Shown here piece by piece: positions 48,590 through 61,170 of a DNA stretch of 64,000 bases. The position numbers were made by a program, and so were the translations under genes. Numbering within the stretch: the stretch's first letter is position 1; every line of letters starts with the position of its first letter. Under the pieces are notes generated by a model. The model was not told where the DNA came from, made no database searches, and saw only the letters and a program-made list of their open reading frames with translations. Source of the DNA: Colletes latitarsis (Eukaryota > Arthropoda > Insecta > Hymenoptera > Colletidae); NCBI RefSeq assembly GCF_051014445.1, contig NW_027488385.1, positions 806,001-870,000 on the forward strand, read 5' to 3'.

Positions 48590-51500
48590 AACTTGCGTTG
48601 TCCTCTAAAATATTGATCGAAACCAGGTTTAAGTGACTGTTTCAGTGTGGTACCACATTACTACGTGATACAATCCAGAAACAGCCCAGGATCTAGCCAT
48701 GAAGTATGAGAAATATGCGAAAGTATGAGCCTGATGAGGGCAAATCCTAGACCTAACCCAGACCTAACATGCGTTATCCTCTAAAATATTTATCAAGACC
48801 AGGATTAATTGATTGTTTCAGTGTGGTCCCACATTACTACGTGATCCAAACCAGAAAAAACCCAGGATCTGTTCAACATGTATGAGAAATATGCGAAAGA
48901 AAGAGCCTGCTGAGAGCAAATCCCAGACCTAACCTAGACCTAACATGAATTATTCTCTAAAATATTGATCGAAACGAGGTTTAATTGACTGTGTCAGTGT
49001 GGTCCCACATTACTACGTGATCCAAACCAGAAAAAACCCAGAATCCGTTCAACAAGTATGTGAAGAATGCGAAAGTATGAGTCTGATAAATGAAAATCCC
49101 AGGCCTAACCTAGACCAAACATGAGTTATACTCTAAAATATTGATCGAAACCTGGTTTAATCGACTGTTTCAGTGTGGTACCACATTACTATGTGATCCA
49201 AACCAGAAAATAACCCTGGATCTGTTCAACGAGTATGTGAAGTGTGCGAAAGTATGAGTCTGATGAGGTCAAATCCCAGACCTATCCCAGACCTAACTTG
49301 CGTTATCCTCTAAAATATTGATCGAAACCAGGTTTAATCGACTGTTTCAGTGTGGTACCACATTATTACGTGATCCAAACCAGAAAAAACCCAGGATCAG
49401 TTCAACAAGTATGTGAGGAATGCGAAAGTATGAGTCTGATGAGTGAAAATCCCAGACCTAACCTAGACCTAACATGCGTTGTCCTCTAAAATATTGATCC
49501 AAACCAGGTTTAATGGACTGTTTCAGTGTGGTACCACACTACTACGTGATACAAACCAGAAAAAACCCAGGATCTGTTCAACAAGTATGTGAAAAACGCG
49601 AAAGTATGAGCCTGGTGAGGGCAAGTCCAAGACCTATCCCAGACCTAACTTGCGTTGTCCTCTAAGATATTGATGAAAACCAGGTTTAATTGACTGTTTC
49701 AGTGTTGCACTTCATTACTACGTGATACAATCCAGAAAAAGCAAAGGATCTAGCCATGAAGTATGAGAAATATGCGAAAGTATGAGCCTGATGAGGGCAA
49801 ATTCTAGACCTAACCCAGACCTAACATGCGTTATCCTCTAAAATATTTATCAAGACCAGGTTTAATTGAATGTTTCAGTGTGGTACCACATTACTACGTG
49901 ATGCAATCCAGAAAAAGCCCAGGATCTAGCCATCAAGTTTGAGAAATATGCGAAAGAATGAGCCTGATGAGGGCAAATCCTAGACCTAACCCAGACCTAG
50001 CATGCGTTATCCTCTAAAATATTGATCGCAAGCAGGTTTAATGGACTGTTTCAGTGTGGTACCACACTACTACGTGATCCAAACCAGAAAAAACCCAGGA
50101 TCTGTTCAACAAGTATGTGAAAAACGCGAAAGTATGAGCCTGATGAGGGCAAGTCCCAGACCTATCCCAGACCTAACTTGCGTTGTCCTCTAAGATATTG
50201 ATGGAAGCCAGGTTTAATCGACTGTTTCAGTGCGGTACCACATTACTACGTGATCCAAACCAGAAAAAACCCAGGATCCGTTGAACAAGTATGTGAAGAA
50301 TGCGAAAGTATGAGTCTGATGAGTGAAAATCCCAGACCTAACCTAGACCTAACATGCGTTATCCTCTAAAATATTGATCCAAACCAGGTTTAATTGACTG
50401 TTTCAGTGCTGTACTTCATTACTACGTGATGCAATCCAGAAAAAGCCCAGGATCTAGCCATCAAGTATGAGAAATATGCGAAAGAATGAGCCTGATGAGA
50501 GCAAATCCCAGACCTAACCTAGACCTAACATGAATTATTCTCTAAAATGTTGGTCGAAACCAGGTTTAATTGACTGTTTCAGTGTGGTCCCACATTACTT
50601 CGTGATCCAAACCAGAAAAAACCCAGGATCCGTTCAACAAGTATGTGAAGAATGCGAAAGTATGAGTCTGATGAGTGATAATCCCAGGGCTAACCTAGAC
50701 CTAACATGCGTTATCCTCTAAAATATTGATCGAAACCAGGTTTAATCGACTGTTTCAGTGTGGTACCACATTACTACGTGATCCAAACCAGAAAAAACCC
50801 AGGATCAGTTCAACAAGTATGTGAGGAATGCGAAAGTATGAGTATGATGTGTGATAATCCCAGGGCTAACCTAGACCTAACATGCGTTATCCACTAAAAT
50901 ATTGATCCAAAACTGGTTTAATCGACAGTTTCAGTGTGGTACCACATTACTATGTGATCCAAACCAGAAAATAACCCAGGATCTGTTCAACGAGTATGTG
51001 AAGTGTGCGAAAGTATGAGTCTGATGAGGTCAAATCCCAGACCTATCCCAGACCTAACATGCGTTATCCTCTAAAATATTGATCGAAACCAGGTTTAATT
51101 GACTGTTTCAGTGTGGTCCCACATTACTACGTGATCCAAACCAGAAAGAACCCAGGATCCGTTCAACAAGTATGTGAAGAATGCGAAAGTATGAGCCTGA
51201 TGAGTGAAAATCCCTGGCCTAACCTAGACCTAACATGCGTTATCCTCTAAAATATTGATCGAAACCAGGTTTAATCGACTGTTTCAGTGTGGTACCACAT
51301 TACTACGTGATCCAAACCAGAAAAAACCCAGAATCTGTTCAACGAGTATGTGAAGTGTGCGAAAGTATGAGTCTGATGAGGGCAAATCCCAGACCTATCC
51401 CAGACCTAACATGCGTTATCCTCTAAAATATTTATCAAGACCAGGTTTAATTGATTGTTTCAGTGTGGACCCACATTACTACGTGATCCAAACCAGAAAA

Positions 51501-52088
51501 AACCCAGGATCCGTTCAACAAGTATGTGAAGAATGCGAAAGTATGAGTCTGATGAGTGAAAATCCCAGACCTAACCTTGACCTAACATGCGTTATCCTCT
51601 AAAATATTGATCCAAACCAGGTTTCATGGACTGTTTCAGTGTGGTACCACACTACTACGTGATCCAAACCAGAAAAAACCCAGGATCTGTTCAAGAAGTA
51701 TGTGAAAAACGCGAAAGTATGAGCCTGGTGAGGGCAAGTCCAAGACCTATCCCAGACCTAACTTGCGTTGTCCTCAAAGATATTGATGGAAACCAGGTTT
51801 AATTGACTGTTTCAGTGTTGTACTTCATTACTACCTGATACAATCCAGAAAAAGCAAAGGATCTAGCCATGAAGTATGAGAAATATGCGAAAGTATGAGC
51901 CTGATGAGGGCAAATCCTAGACCTAACCCAGACCTAACATGCGTTATCCTCTAAAATATTGATCGCAAGCAGGTTTAATGGACTGTTTCAGTGTGGTACC
52001 ACACTACTACGTGATCCAAACCTGAAAAAACCCAGGATCTGTTCAACAAGTATGTGAAAAACGCGAAAGTATGAGTCTGATGAGGTCA
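48590..52088 (+). repeat. 20-monomer HOR type O, copy 2 (about 3.5 kb)
   Basis: Directly adjacent second copy, carrying every marker of copy 1 in the same order. Differences seen include GAGTATGATG for GAGTCTGATG near 50840, GTATGTGAAAAACG for GTATATGAAAAAAG near 50112, AAACGAGG for AAACCAGG near 48973, and an intact tail near 51.04 kb where copy 1 lost 11 bp. A partial third copy is at 61171-64000. Confidence 0.93.
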
Positions 52089-54132
52089 AATCCCAGACCT
52101 AACCTAGACCTAACATGCGTTATCCTCTAAAATATTGATCCAAACCAGGATTAATGGACTGTTTCAGTGTGGTACGACGCTACTACGTGATCCAAACCAG
52201 AAAAAACCCAGGATCTAGCCATGATGTATGAGAAATATGCGAAAGTATGAGCCTGATGAGGGCAAATCCTAGACTTAACCCAAACCTAACATGCATTATC
52301 CTCTCAAATATTTATCAAGATCAGGTTTAATTGAATGTTTCAGTGTGGTACCACATTACTACGTGAACCAAACCAGAAAAAACCCAGGATCCGTTCAACA
52401 AGTATGTGAAGAATGCGAAAGTATGAGTCTGATGAGTGATAATCCCAGGGCTAACCTAGACCTAACATGCGTTATCCTCTAAAATATTGATCCAAACCAG
52501 GTTTAATGGACTGTTTCAGTGTGGTACCACTTTACTACGTGATCCAAAGCAGAAAAAACCCTCGATCAGGTCAACGAGTATGTGAAAAACGCGAAAGTAT
52601 GAGCCTGATGAGGGCAAATCCCAGACATATCCCTGACCTAACTTGCGTTGTCCTCTAAAATATTGATCGAAACCAGGTTTAATCGACTGTTTCAGTGTGG
52701 TATCACACTACTACGTGACCCAAGCCAGACAAAACCCATGATCTGTTCAACAAGTATGTGAAAAACGCGAAAGTATGAGCCTGATGAGGGCAAATCCCAG
52801 ACCGATCCCAGACCTAACTTGCGTTATCCTCTAAAATATTGATCGAAACCAGGTTTAATTGACCGTTTCAGTGTGGTACCACATTACTACGTGATCCAAA
52901 CCAGAAAAAACCCAGGATCCGTTCAACAAGTATGTGAAGGATGCGAAGGTATGAGTCTGATCAGTGAAAATCTCAGGCCTTACCTAGACCTAACTTGCGT
53001 TGTCCTCTAAAATATTGATGGAAACCAGGTTTCATTGACTGTTTCAGTGTGGTACTACATTACTACGTGATGCAATCCAGAAAAAGCCCAGGATCTAGCC
53101 ATCAAGTATGAGATATATGCGAAAGAATGAGCCTTATGAGAGCAAATCCCAGACCTAACCTAGACCTAACATGCGTTATCCTCTAAAATATTGAGCGAAA
53201 CCAGGTTTAATGGACTGTTTCAGTGTGGTACCACACTACTTCGTGATCCAAACCAGAAAAAACCCAGGATCTGTTCAACAAGTATGTGAAAAACGCGAAA
53301 CTGTGAGCCTGATGAGGGCAAATCTTAGACCTAACCCAGACCTAAGATGCGTTATCCTCTAAAATATTTATCCAGACCAGGTTTCATTGAATGTTTCAGT
53401 GTGGTACCACTTTACTACGTGATCCACTCCAGAACTAGCCCAGGATCTAGCCATGAAGTATGAGAAATATGCGAAAGTAAGAGCCTGATGAGGGCAAATC
53501 CTAGACCTATCCCAGACCTAACTTGCGTTATCCTCTAAAATATTGATCGAAACCAGGTTTAATTGACTGTTTCAGCGTGGTACCACATTACTACGTGATA
53601 CAATCCAGAAACAGCCCAGGATCTAGCCATGAAGTATGAGAAATATGCGAAAGTGTGAGCCTGATGAGGGCAAATCCTAGACCTAACCCAGACCTAACAT
53701 GCGTTATCCTCTAAAATATTTATCAAGACCAGGTTTAATTGATTGTTTCAGTGTGGTCCCACATTACTACGTGATCCAAACCAGAAAAAACCCAGGATCT
53801 GTTCAACATGTATGAGAAATATGCGAAAGAATGAGCCTGCTGAGAGCAAATCCCAGACCTAACCTAGACCTAACATGAATTATTCTCTAAAATATTGATC
53901 GAAACCAGGTTTAATTGACTGTTTCAGTGTGGTCCCACATTACTACGTGATCCAAACCAGAAAAAACCCAGAATCCGTTCAACAAGTATGTGAGGAATGC
54001 GAAAGTATGAGTCTGATGAGTGAAAATCCCAGACCTATCCCAGACCTAACATGCGTTATCCTCTAAAATATTTATCAAGACCAGGTTTAATTGATTGTTT
54101 CAGTGTGGACCCACATTACTACGTGATACAAT
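52089..54132 (+). repeat. Mosaic linker between the two 20-monomer HORs
   Basis: About 11.6 monomers assembled from pieces of other blocks. 52260-52620 has the CAAGATCAGG and CTCGATCAGG monomers also found near 55440-55950. 52846-53080 has the GATCAGTG / CTCAGGCCTTACC markers of 33-34.6 kb. 53080-54018 copies 38650-39588 (offset 14431 bp). No non-satellite sequence was seen. Confidence 0.85.
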
Positions 54133-57100
54133 CCAGAAAGAGCCCAGGATCTAGCCATGAAGTATGAGAAATATGCGAAAGTGTGAGCCTGATGAGGGCA
54201 AATCCTAGACCTAACCCAGACCTAACATGCGTTATCCTCTAAAATATTTATCAAGACCAGGTTTAATTGATTGTTTCAGTGTGGTACCACATTACTACGT
54301 GATCCAAACCAGAAAAAACCCAGGATCTGTTCAACAAGTATGTGAAAAACGCGAAACTGTGAGCCTGATGAGGGCAAATCTTAGACCTAACCCAGACCTA
54401 AGATGCGTTATCCTCTAAAATATTTATCCAGACCAGGTTTCATTGAATGTTTCAGTGTGGCACCACTTTACTACGTGATCCACTCCAGAACTAGCCCAGG
54501 ATCTAGCCAGGAAGTGTGAGAAATATGCGAAAGTAAGAGCCTGATGAGGGCAAATCCTAGACCTATCCCAGACCTAACTTGCGTTGTCCTCTAAGATATT
54601 GATGGAAACCAGGTTTAATTGACTGTTTCAGTGTTGTACTTCATTACTACGTGATACAATCGAGAAAAAGCAAAGGATCTAGCCATGAAGTATGAGAAAT
54701 ATGCGAAAGTATGAGCCTGATGAGGGCAAATCCTAGACCTAACCCAGACCTAACATGCGTTATCCTCTAAAATATTTATCAAGACCAGGTTTAATTGAAT
54801 GTTTCAGTGTGGTACCACATTACTACGTGATGCAATCCAGAAAAAGCCCAGGATCTAGCCATCAAGTTTGAGAAATATGCGAAAGAATGAGCCTGATGAG
54901 GGCAAATCCTAGACCTAACCCAGACCTAACATGCGTTATCCTCTAAAATATTGATCGCAAGCAGGTTTAATGGACTGTTTCAGTGTGGTACCACACTACT
55001 ACGTGATCCAAACCAGAAAAAACCCAGGATCTGTTCAACAAGTATGTGAAAAACGCGAAAGTATAAGTCTGATGAGGTCAAATCCCAGACCTATCCCAGA
55101 CTTATCTTGCGTTATCCTCTAAAATACTGATCGAAACCAGGTTTAATCGACTGTTTCAGTGTGGTACCACATTACTACGTGATCCAAACCAGAAAAAACC
55201 CAGGATCCGTTCAACAAGTATGTGAAGAATGCGAAAGTATGAGTCTGATGAGTGAAAATCCCCAACCTAACCTAGACCTAACATGCGTCATCCTCTAAAA
55301 TATTGATCCAAACCAGGTTTAATGGAATGTTTCAGTGTGGTGCCACACTACTACGTGATCCAAACCAGAAAAAACCCAGGATCTAGCCATGAAGTATGAG
55401 AAATATGCGAAAGTATGAGCCTGATGAGGGCAAATCCTAGACTTAACCCAAACCTAACATGCGCTATCCTCTCAAATATTTATCAAGATCAGGTTAAATT
55501 GAATGTTTCAGTGTGGTACCACATTACTACGTGAACCAAACCAGAAAAAACCCAGGATCCGGTCAACAAGTATGTGAAGAATGCGAAAGTATGAGTCTGA
55601 TGAGTGATAATTCCAGGGCTAACCTAGACCTAACATGCGTTATCCTCTAAAATATTGATCGAGACCAGGTTTAATCAACTGTTTCAGTGTGGTACCACAT
55701 TACTACGTGATCCAAACCAGAAAAAACCCAGGATCCGTTCAACAAGTATGTGAAGAATGCGAAAATATGAGTCTGATGAGTGATAATCCCAGGGCTAACC
55801 TAGACCTAACATGCGTTATCCTCTAAAATATTGATCCAAACCAGGTTTAATGGACTGTTTCAATGTGGTACCACTTTACTACGTGATCCAAAGCAGAAAA
55901 AACCCTCGATCAGGTCAACAAGTATGTGAAAAACGCGAAAGAATGAGTCTGATGAGGGCGAATCCCAGACCTATGCCAGACCTAACTTGCGTTATCCTCT
56001 AAAATATTGATCGAAACCAGGTTTAATTGACTGTTTCAGCGTGGTACCACATTACTACGTGATACAATCCAGAAACAGCCCAGGATCTAGCCATCAAGTA
56101 TGAGAAATATGCGAAAGTATGAGCCTGATGAAGGCAAATCCTAGACTTAACCCAAACCTAACATGCGTTATCCTCTCAAATATTTATCAAGATCAGGTTT
56201 AATTGTATGTTTCAGTGTGGTACCACATTACTACGTGAACCAAACCAGAAAAAACCCAGGATCCGTTCAGCAAGTATGTGAAGAATGCGTAGGTATGAGT
56301 CTGATGAGTGAAAATCCCAGACCTAACCTAGACCTAACATGAATTATTCTCTAAAATATTCATCAAAACCAGGTTTAATTGACTGTTTCAGTGTGGTACC
56401 ACATTACTACGTGATCCAATCCAGAAATAGCCCAGGATCCAGCCATGAAGTATGAGAAATATGCGAAAGTATGAGCCTGATGAGTGATAATCCCAGGGCT
56501 AACCTAGACCTAACATGCGTTATTCTCTAAAATATTGATCAAAACCAGGTTTAATTGACTGTTTCAGTGTGGTACCACATTACTACGTGATCCAATCCAG
56601 AAATAGCCCAGGATCCGTTCAACAAGTATGTGAAGAATGCGTAGGTATGAGTCTGATGAGTGAAAATCCCAGACCTAACCTAGACCTAACATGAATTATT
56701 CTCTAAAATATTCATCAAAACCAGGTTTAATTGACTGTTTCAGTGTGGTACCACATTACTACGTGATCCAATCCAGAAATAGCCCAGGATCCAGCCATGA
56801 AGTATGAGAAATATGCGAAAGTATGAGCCTGATGAGGGCAAATCCTAGACCTAACCCGGACCTAACATGCGTTATCCTCTAAAATATTTATCAAGACCAG
56901 GTTTAATTGATTGTTTCAGTGTGGTCCCACATTACTACGTGATCCAAACCAGAAAAAACACATGATCCGTTCAACAAGTATGTGAAGAATGCGAAAGTAT
57001 GAGTCTGATGAGTGAAAATCCCAGACCTAACCAAGACCTAACATGCGTTATCCTCAAAAATATTGATCGAAACCTGGTTTAATCGACTGTTTCAGTGTGG

Positions 57101-57651
57101 TACCACATTACTATGTGATCCAATCCAGAAATAGCCCAGGGTCCGTTCAACAAGTATGTGAAGAATGCGAAAGTATGAGTCTGATGAGGGCAAATCCTAG
57201 ACTTAACCCAGACCTAACATGCGTTATCCTCTAAAATATTTATCAAGACCAGGTTTAATTGATTGTTTCAGTGTGGTCCCACATTACTACGTGATCCAAA
57301 CCAGAAAAAACCCAGGATCTGTTCAACATGTATGAGAAATATGCGAAAGAAAGAGCCTGCTGAGAGCAAATCCCAGACCTAACCTAGACCTAAATGAATT
57401 ATTCTCTAAACTATTGATCGAAACCAGGTTTAATTGACTGTGTCAGTGTGGTCCCATATTACTACGTGATCCAAACCAGAAAAAACCCAGAATCCGTTCA
57501 ACAAGTATGTGAAGAATGCGAAAGTATGAGTCTGATAAATGAAAATCCCAGGCCTAACCTAGACCAAACATGAGTTATACTCTAAAATATTGATCGAAAC
57601 CTGGTTTAATCGACTGTTTCAGTGTGGTACCACATTACTATGTGATCCAAA
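54133..57651 (+). repeat. 20-monomer HOR type P, copy 1 (3519 bp)
   Basis: Repeated head to tail by 57652-61170 at a constant 3519 bp. Shared markers in order are GAAAGAGCCC, CGCGAAACTGTGAG, CTAGCCAGGAAGTGTG, ACAATCGAGAAAAAGC, GAAAGTATAAGTC, AACATGCGTCATCC, GGTGCCACAC, GGATCCGGTC, GATCGAGACC, GAAAATATGAG, GTTTCAATGTGG, TTGTATGTTTCAG, GCGTAGGTATG, AAAAAACACATGATCC, AACCAAGACC and CCTAAATGAATTATTC. Internally a dimer (352 bp) is repeated at about 56340-56690 and 56692-56870. Confidence 0.95.
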
Positions 57652-57658
57652 CCAGAAA
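57652..57658. other. Unequal-crossover junction of HOR type P
   Basis: To the left, CTATGTGATCCAAACC matches the sequence just before 61171. To the right, GAGCCCAGGATCTAGCC matches the sequence from 54140. CCAGAAA is common to all three places, so the exchange fell within these 7 bp (monomer position about 83-89). The monomer register is kept, as expected for homologous unequal crossover. Confidence 0.88.
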
Positions 57659-60600
57659 GAGCCCAGGATCTAGCCATGAAGTATGAGAAATATGCGAAAG
57701 TGTGAGCCTGATGAGGGCAAATCCTAGACCTAACCCAGACCTAACATGCGTTATCCTCTAAAATATTTATCAAGACCAGGTTTAATTGATTGTTTCAGTG
57801 TGGTACCACATTACTACGTGATCCAAACCAGAAAAAACCCAGGATCTGTTCAACAAGTATGTGAAAAACGCGAAACTGTGAGCCTGATGAGGGCAAATCT
57901 TAGACCTAACCCAGACCTAAGATGCGTTATCCTCTAAAATATTTATCCAGACCAGGTTTCATTGAATGTTTCAGTGTGGCACCACTTTACTACGTGATCC
58001 ACTCCAGAACTAGCCCAGGATCTAGCCAGGAAGTGTGAGAAATATGCGAAAGTAAGAGCCTGATGAGGGCAAATCCTAGACCTATCCCAGACCTAACTTG
58101 CGTTGTCCTCTAAGATATTGATGGAAACCAGGTTTAATTGACTGTTTCAGTGTTGTACTTCATTACTACGTGATACAATCGAGAAAAAGCAAAGGATCTA
58201 GCCATGAAGTATGAGAAATATGCGAAAGTATGAGCCTGATGAGGGCAAATCCTAGACCTAACCCAGACCTAACATGCGTTATCCTCTAAAATATTTATCA
58301 AGACCAGGTTTAATTGAATGTTTCAGTGTGGTACCACATTACTACGTGATGCAATCCAGAAAAAGCCCAGGATCTAGCCATCAAGTTTGAGAAATATGCG
58401 AAAGAATGAGCCTGATGAGGGCAAATCCTAGACCTAACCCAGACCTAACATGCGTTATCCTCTAAAATATTGATCGCAAGCAGGTTTAATGGACTGTTTC
58501 AGTGTGGTACCACACTACTACGTGATCCAAACCAGAAAAAACCCAGGATCTGTTCAACAAGTATGTGAAAAACGCGAAAGTATAAGTCTGATGAGGTCAA
58601 ATCCCAGACCTATCCCAGACTTATCTTGCGTTATCCTCTAAAATACTGATCGAAACCAGGTTTAATCGACTGTTTCAGTGTGGTACCACATTACTACGTG
58701 ATCCAAACCAGAAAAAACCCAGGATCCGTTCAACAAGTATGTGAAGAATGCGAAAGTATGAGTCTGATGAGTGAAAATCCCCAACCTAACCTAGACCTAA
58801 CATGCGTCATCCTCTAAAATATTGATCCAAACCAGGTTTAATGGAATGTTTCAGTGTGGTGCCACACTACTACGTGATCCAAACCAGAAAAAACCCAGGA
58901 TCTAGCCATGAAGTATGAGAAATATGCGAAAGTATGAGCCTGATGAGGGCAAATCCTAGACTTAACCCAAACCTAACATGCGCTATCCTCTCAAATATTT
59001 ATCAAGATCAGGTTAAATTGAATGTTTCAGTGTGGTACCACATTACTACGTGAACCAAACCAGAAAAAACCCAGGATCCGGTCAACAAGAATGTGAAGAA
59101 TGCGAAAGTATGAGTCTGATGAGTGATAATTCCAGGGCTAACCTAGACCTAACATGCGTTATCCTCTAAAATATTGATCGAGACCAGGTTTAATCAACTG
59201 TTTCAGTGTGGTACCACATTACTACGTGATCCAAACCAGAAAAAACCCAGGATCCGTTCAACAAGTATGTGAAGAATGCGAAAATATGAGTCTGATGAGT
59301 GATAATCCCAGGGCTAACCTAGACCTAACATGCGTTATCCTCTAAAATATTGATCCAAACCAGGTTTAATGGACTGTTTCAATGTGGTACCACTTTACTA
59401 CGTGATCCAAAGCAGAAAAAACCCTCGATCAGGTCAACAAGTATGTGAAAAACGCGAAAGAATGAGTCTGATGAGGGCGAATCCCAGACCTATGCCAGAC
59501 CTAACTTGCGTTATCCTCTAAAATATTGATCGAAACCAGGTTTAATTGACTGTTTCAGCGTGGTACCACATTACTACGTGATACAATCCAGAAACAGCCC
59601 AGGATCTAGCCATCAAGTATGAGAAATATGCGAAAGTATGAGCCTGATGAAGGCAAATCCTAGACTTAACCCAAACCTAACATGCGTTATCCTCTCAAAT
59701 ATTTATCAAGATCAGGTTTAATTGTATGTTTCAGTGTGGTACCACATTACTACGTGAACCAAACCAGAAAAAACCCAGGATCCGTTCAGCAAGTATGTGA
59801 AGAATGCGTAGGTATGAGTCTGATGAGTGAAAATCCCAGACCTAACCTAGACCTAACATGAATTATTCTCTAAAATATTCATCAAAACCAGGTTTAATTG
59901 ACTGTTTCAGTGAGGTACCACATTACTACGTGATCCAATCCAGAAATAGCCCAGGATCCAGCCATGAAGTATGAGAAATATGCGAAAGTATGAGCCTGAT
60001 GAGTGATAATCCCAGGGCTAACCTAGACCTAACATGCGTTATTCTCTAAAATATTGATCAAAACCAGGTTTAATTGACTGTTTCAGTGTGGTACCACATT
60101 ACTACGTGATCCAATCCAGAAATAGCCCAGGATCCGTTCAACAAGTATGTGAAGAATGCGTAGGTATGAGTCTGATGAGTGAAAATCCCAGACCTAACCT
60201 AGACCTAACATGAATTATTCTCTAAAATATTCATCAAAACCAGGTTTAATTGACTGTTTCAGTGTGGTACCACATTACTACGTGATCCAATCCAGAAATA
60301 GCCCAGGATCCAGCCATGAAGTATGAGAAATATGCGAAAGTATGAGCCTGATGAGGGCAAATCCTAGACCTAACCCGGACCTAACATGCGTTATCCTCTA
60401 AAATATTTATCAAGACCAGGTTTAATTGATTGTTTCAGTGTGGTCCCACATTACTACGTGATCCAAACCAGAAAAAACACATGATCCGTTCAACAAGTAT
60501 GTGAAGAATGCGAAAGTATGAGTCTGATGAGTGAAAATCCCAGACCTAACCAAGACCTAACATGCGTTATCCTCAAAAATATTGATCGAAACCTGGTTTA

Positions 60601-61170
60601 ATCGACTGTTTCAGTGTGGTACCACATTACTATGTGATCCAATCCAGAAATAGCCCAGGGTCCGTTCAACAAGTATGTGAAGAATGCGAAAGTATGAGTC
60701 TGATGAGGGCAAATCCTAGACTTAACCCAGACCTAACATGCGTTATCCTCTAAAATATTTATCAAGACCAGGTTTAATTGATTGTTTCAGTGTGGTCCCA
60801 CATTACTACGTGATCCAAACCAGAAAAAACCCAGGATCTGTTCAACATGTATGAGAAATATGCGAAAGAAAGAGCCTGCTGAGAGCAAATCCCAGACCTA
60901 ACCTAGACCTAAATGAATTATTCTCTAAACTATTGATCGAAACCAGGTTTAATTGACTGTGTCAGTGTGGTCCCATATTACTACGTGATCCAAACCAGAA
61001 AAAACCCAGAATCCGTTCAACAAGTATGTGAAGAATGCGAAAGTATGAGTCTGATAAATGAAAATCCCAGGCCTAACCTAGACCAAACATGAGTTATACT
61101 CTAAAATATTGATCGAAACCTGGTTTAATCGACTGTTTCAGTGTGGTACCACATTACTATGTGATCCAAA
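57652..61170 (+). repeat. 20-monomer HOR type P, copy 2 (3519 bp)
   Basis: Second copy, almost identical to copy 1. By eye I noted only isolated differences over 3.5 kb: CAACAAGAATGTG near 59085 for CAACAAGTATGTG, and GTGAGGTACC near 59910 for GTGTGGTACC. The copy ends where copy 1 ends, at CCAGAAA (61171-61177), after which type O sequence (ATAACCC) resumes. Confidence 0.95.

Noticed and set aside
54133..61170. Treating the near-identical HOR copies as certain biology
   Set aside because: Copies this similar can also come from assembly duplication. I kept the feature as seen in the sequence but not the claim that the biological event is proven.
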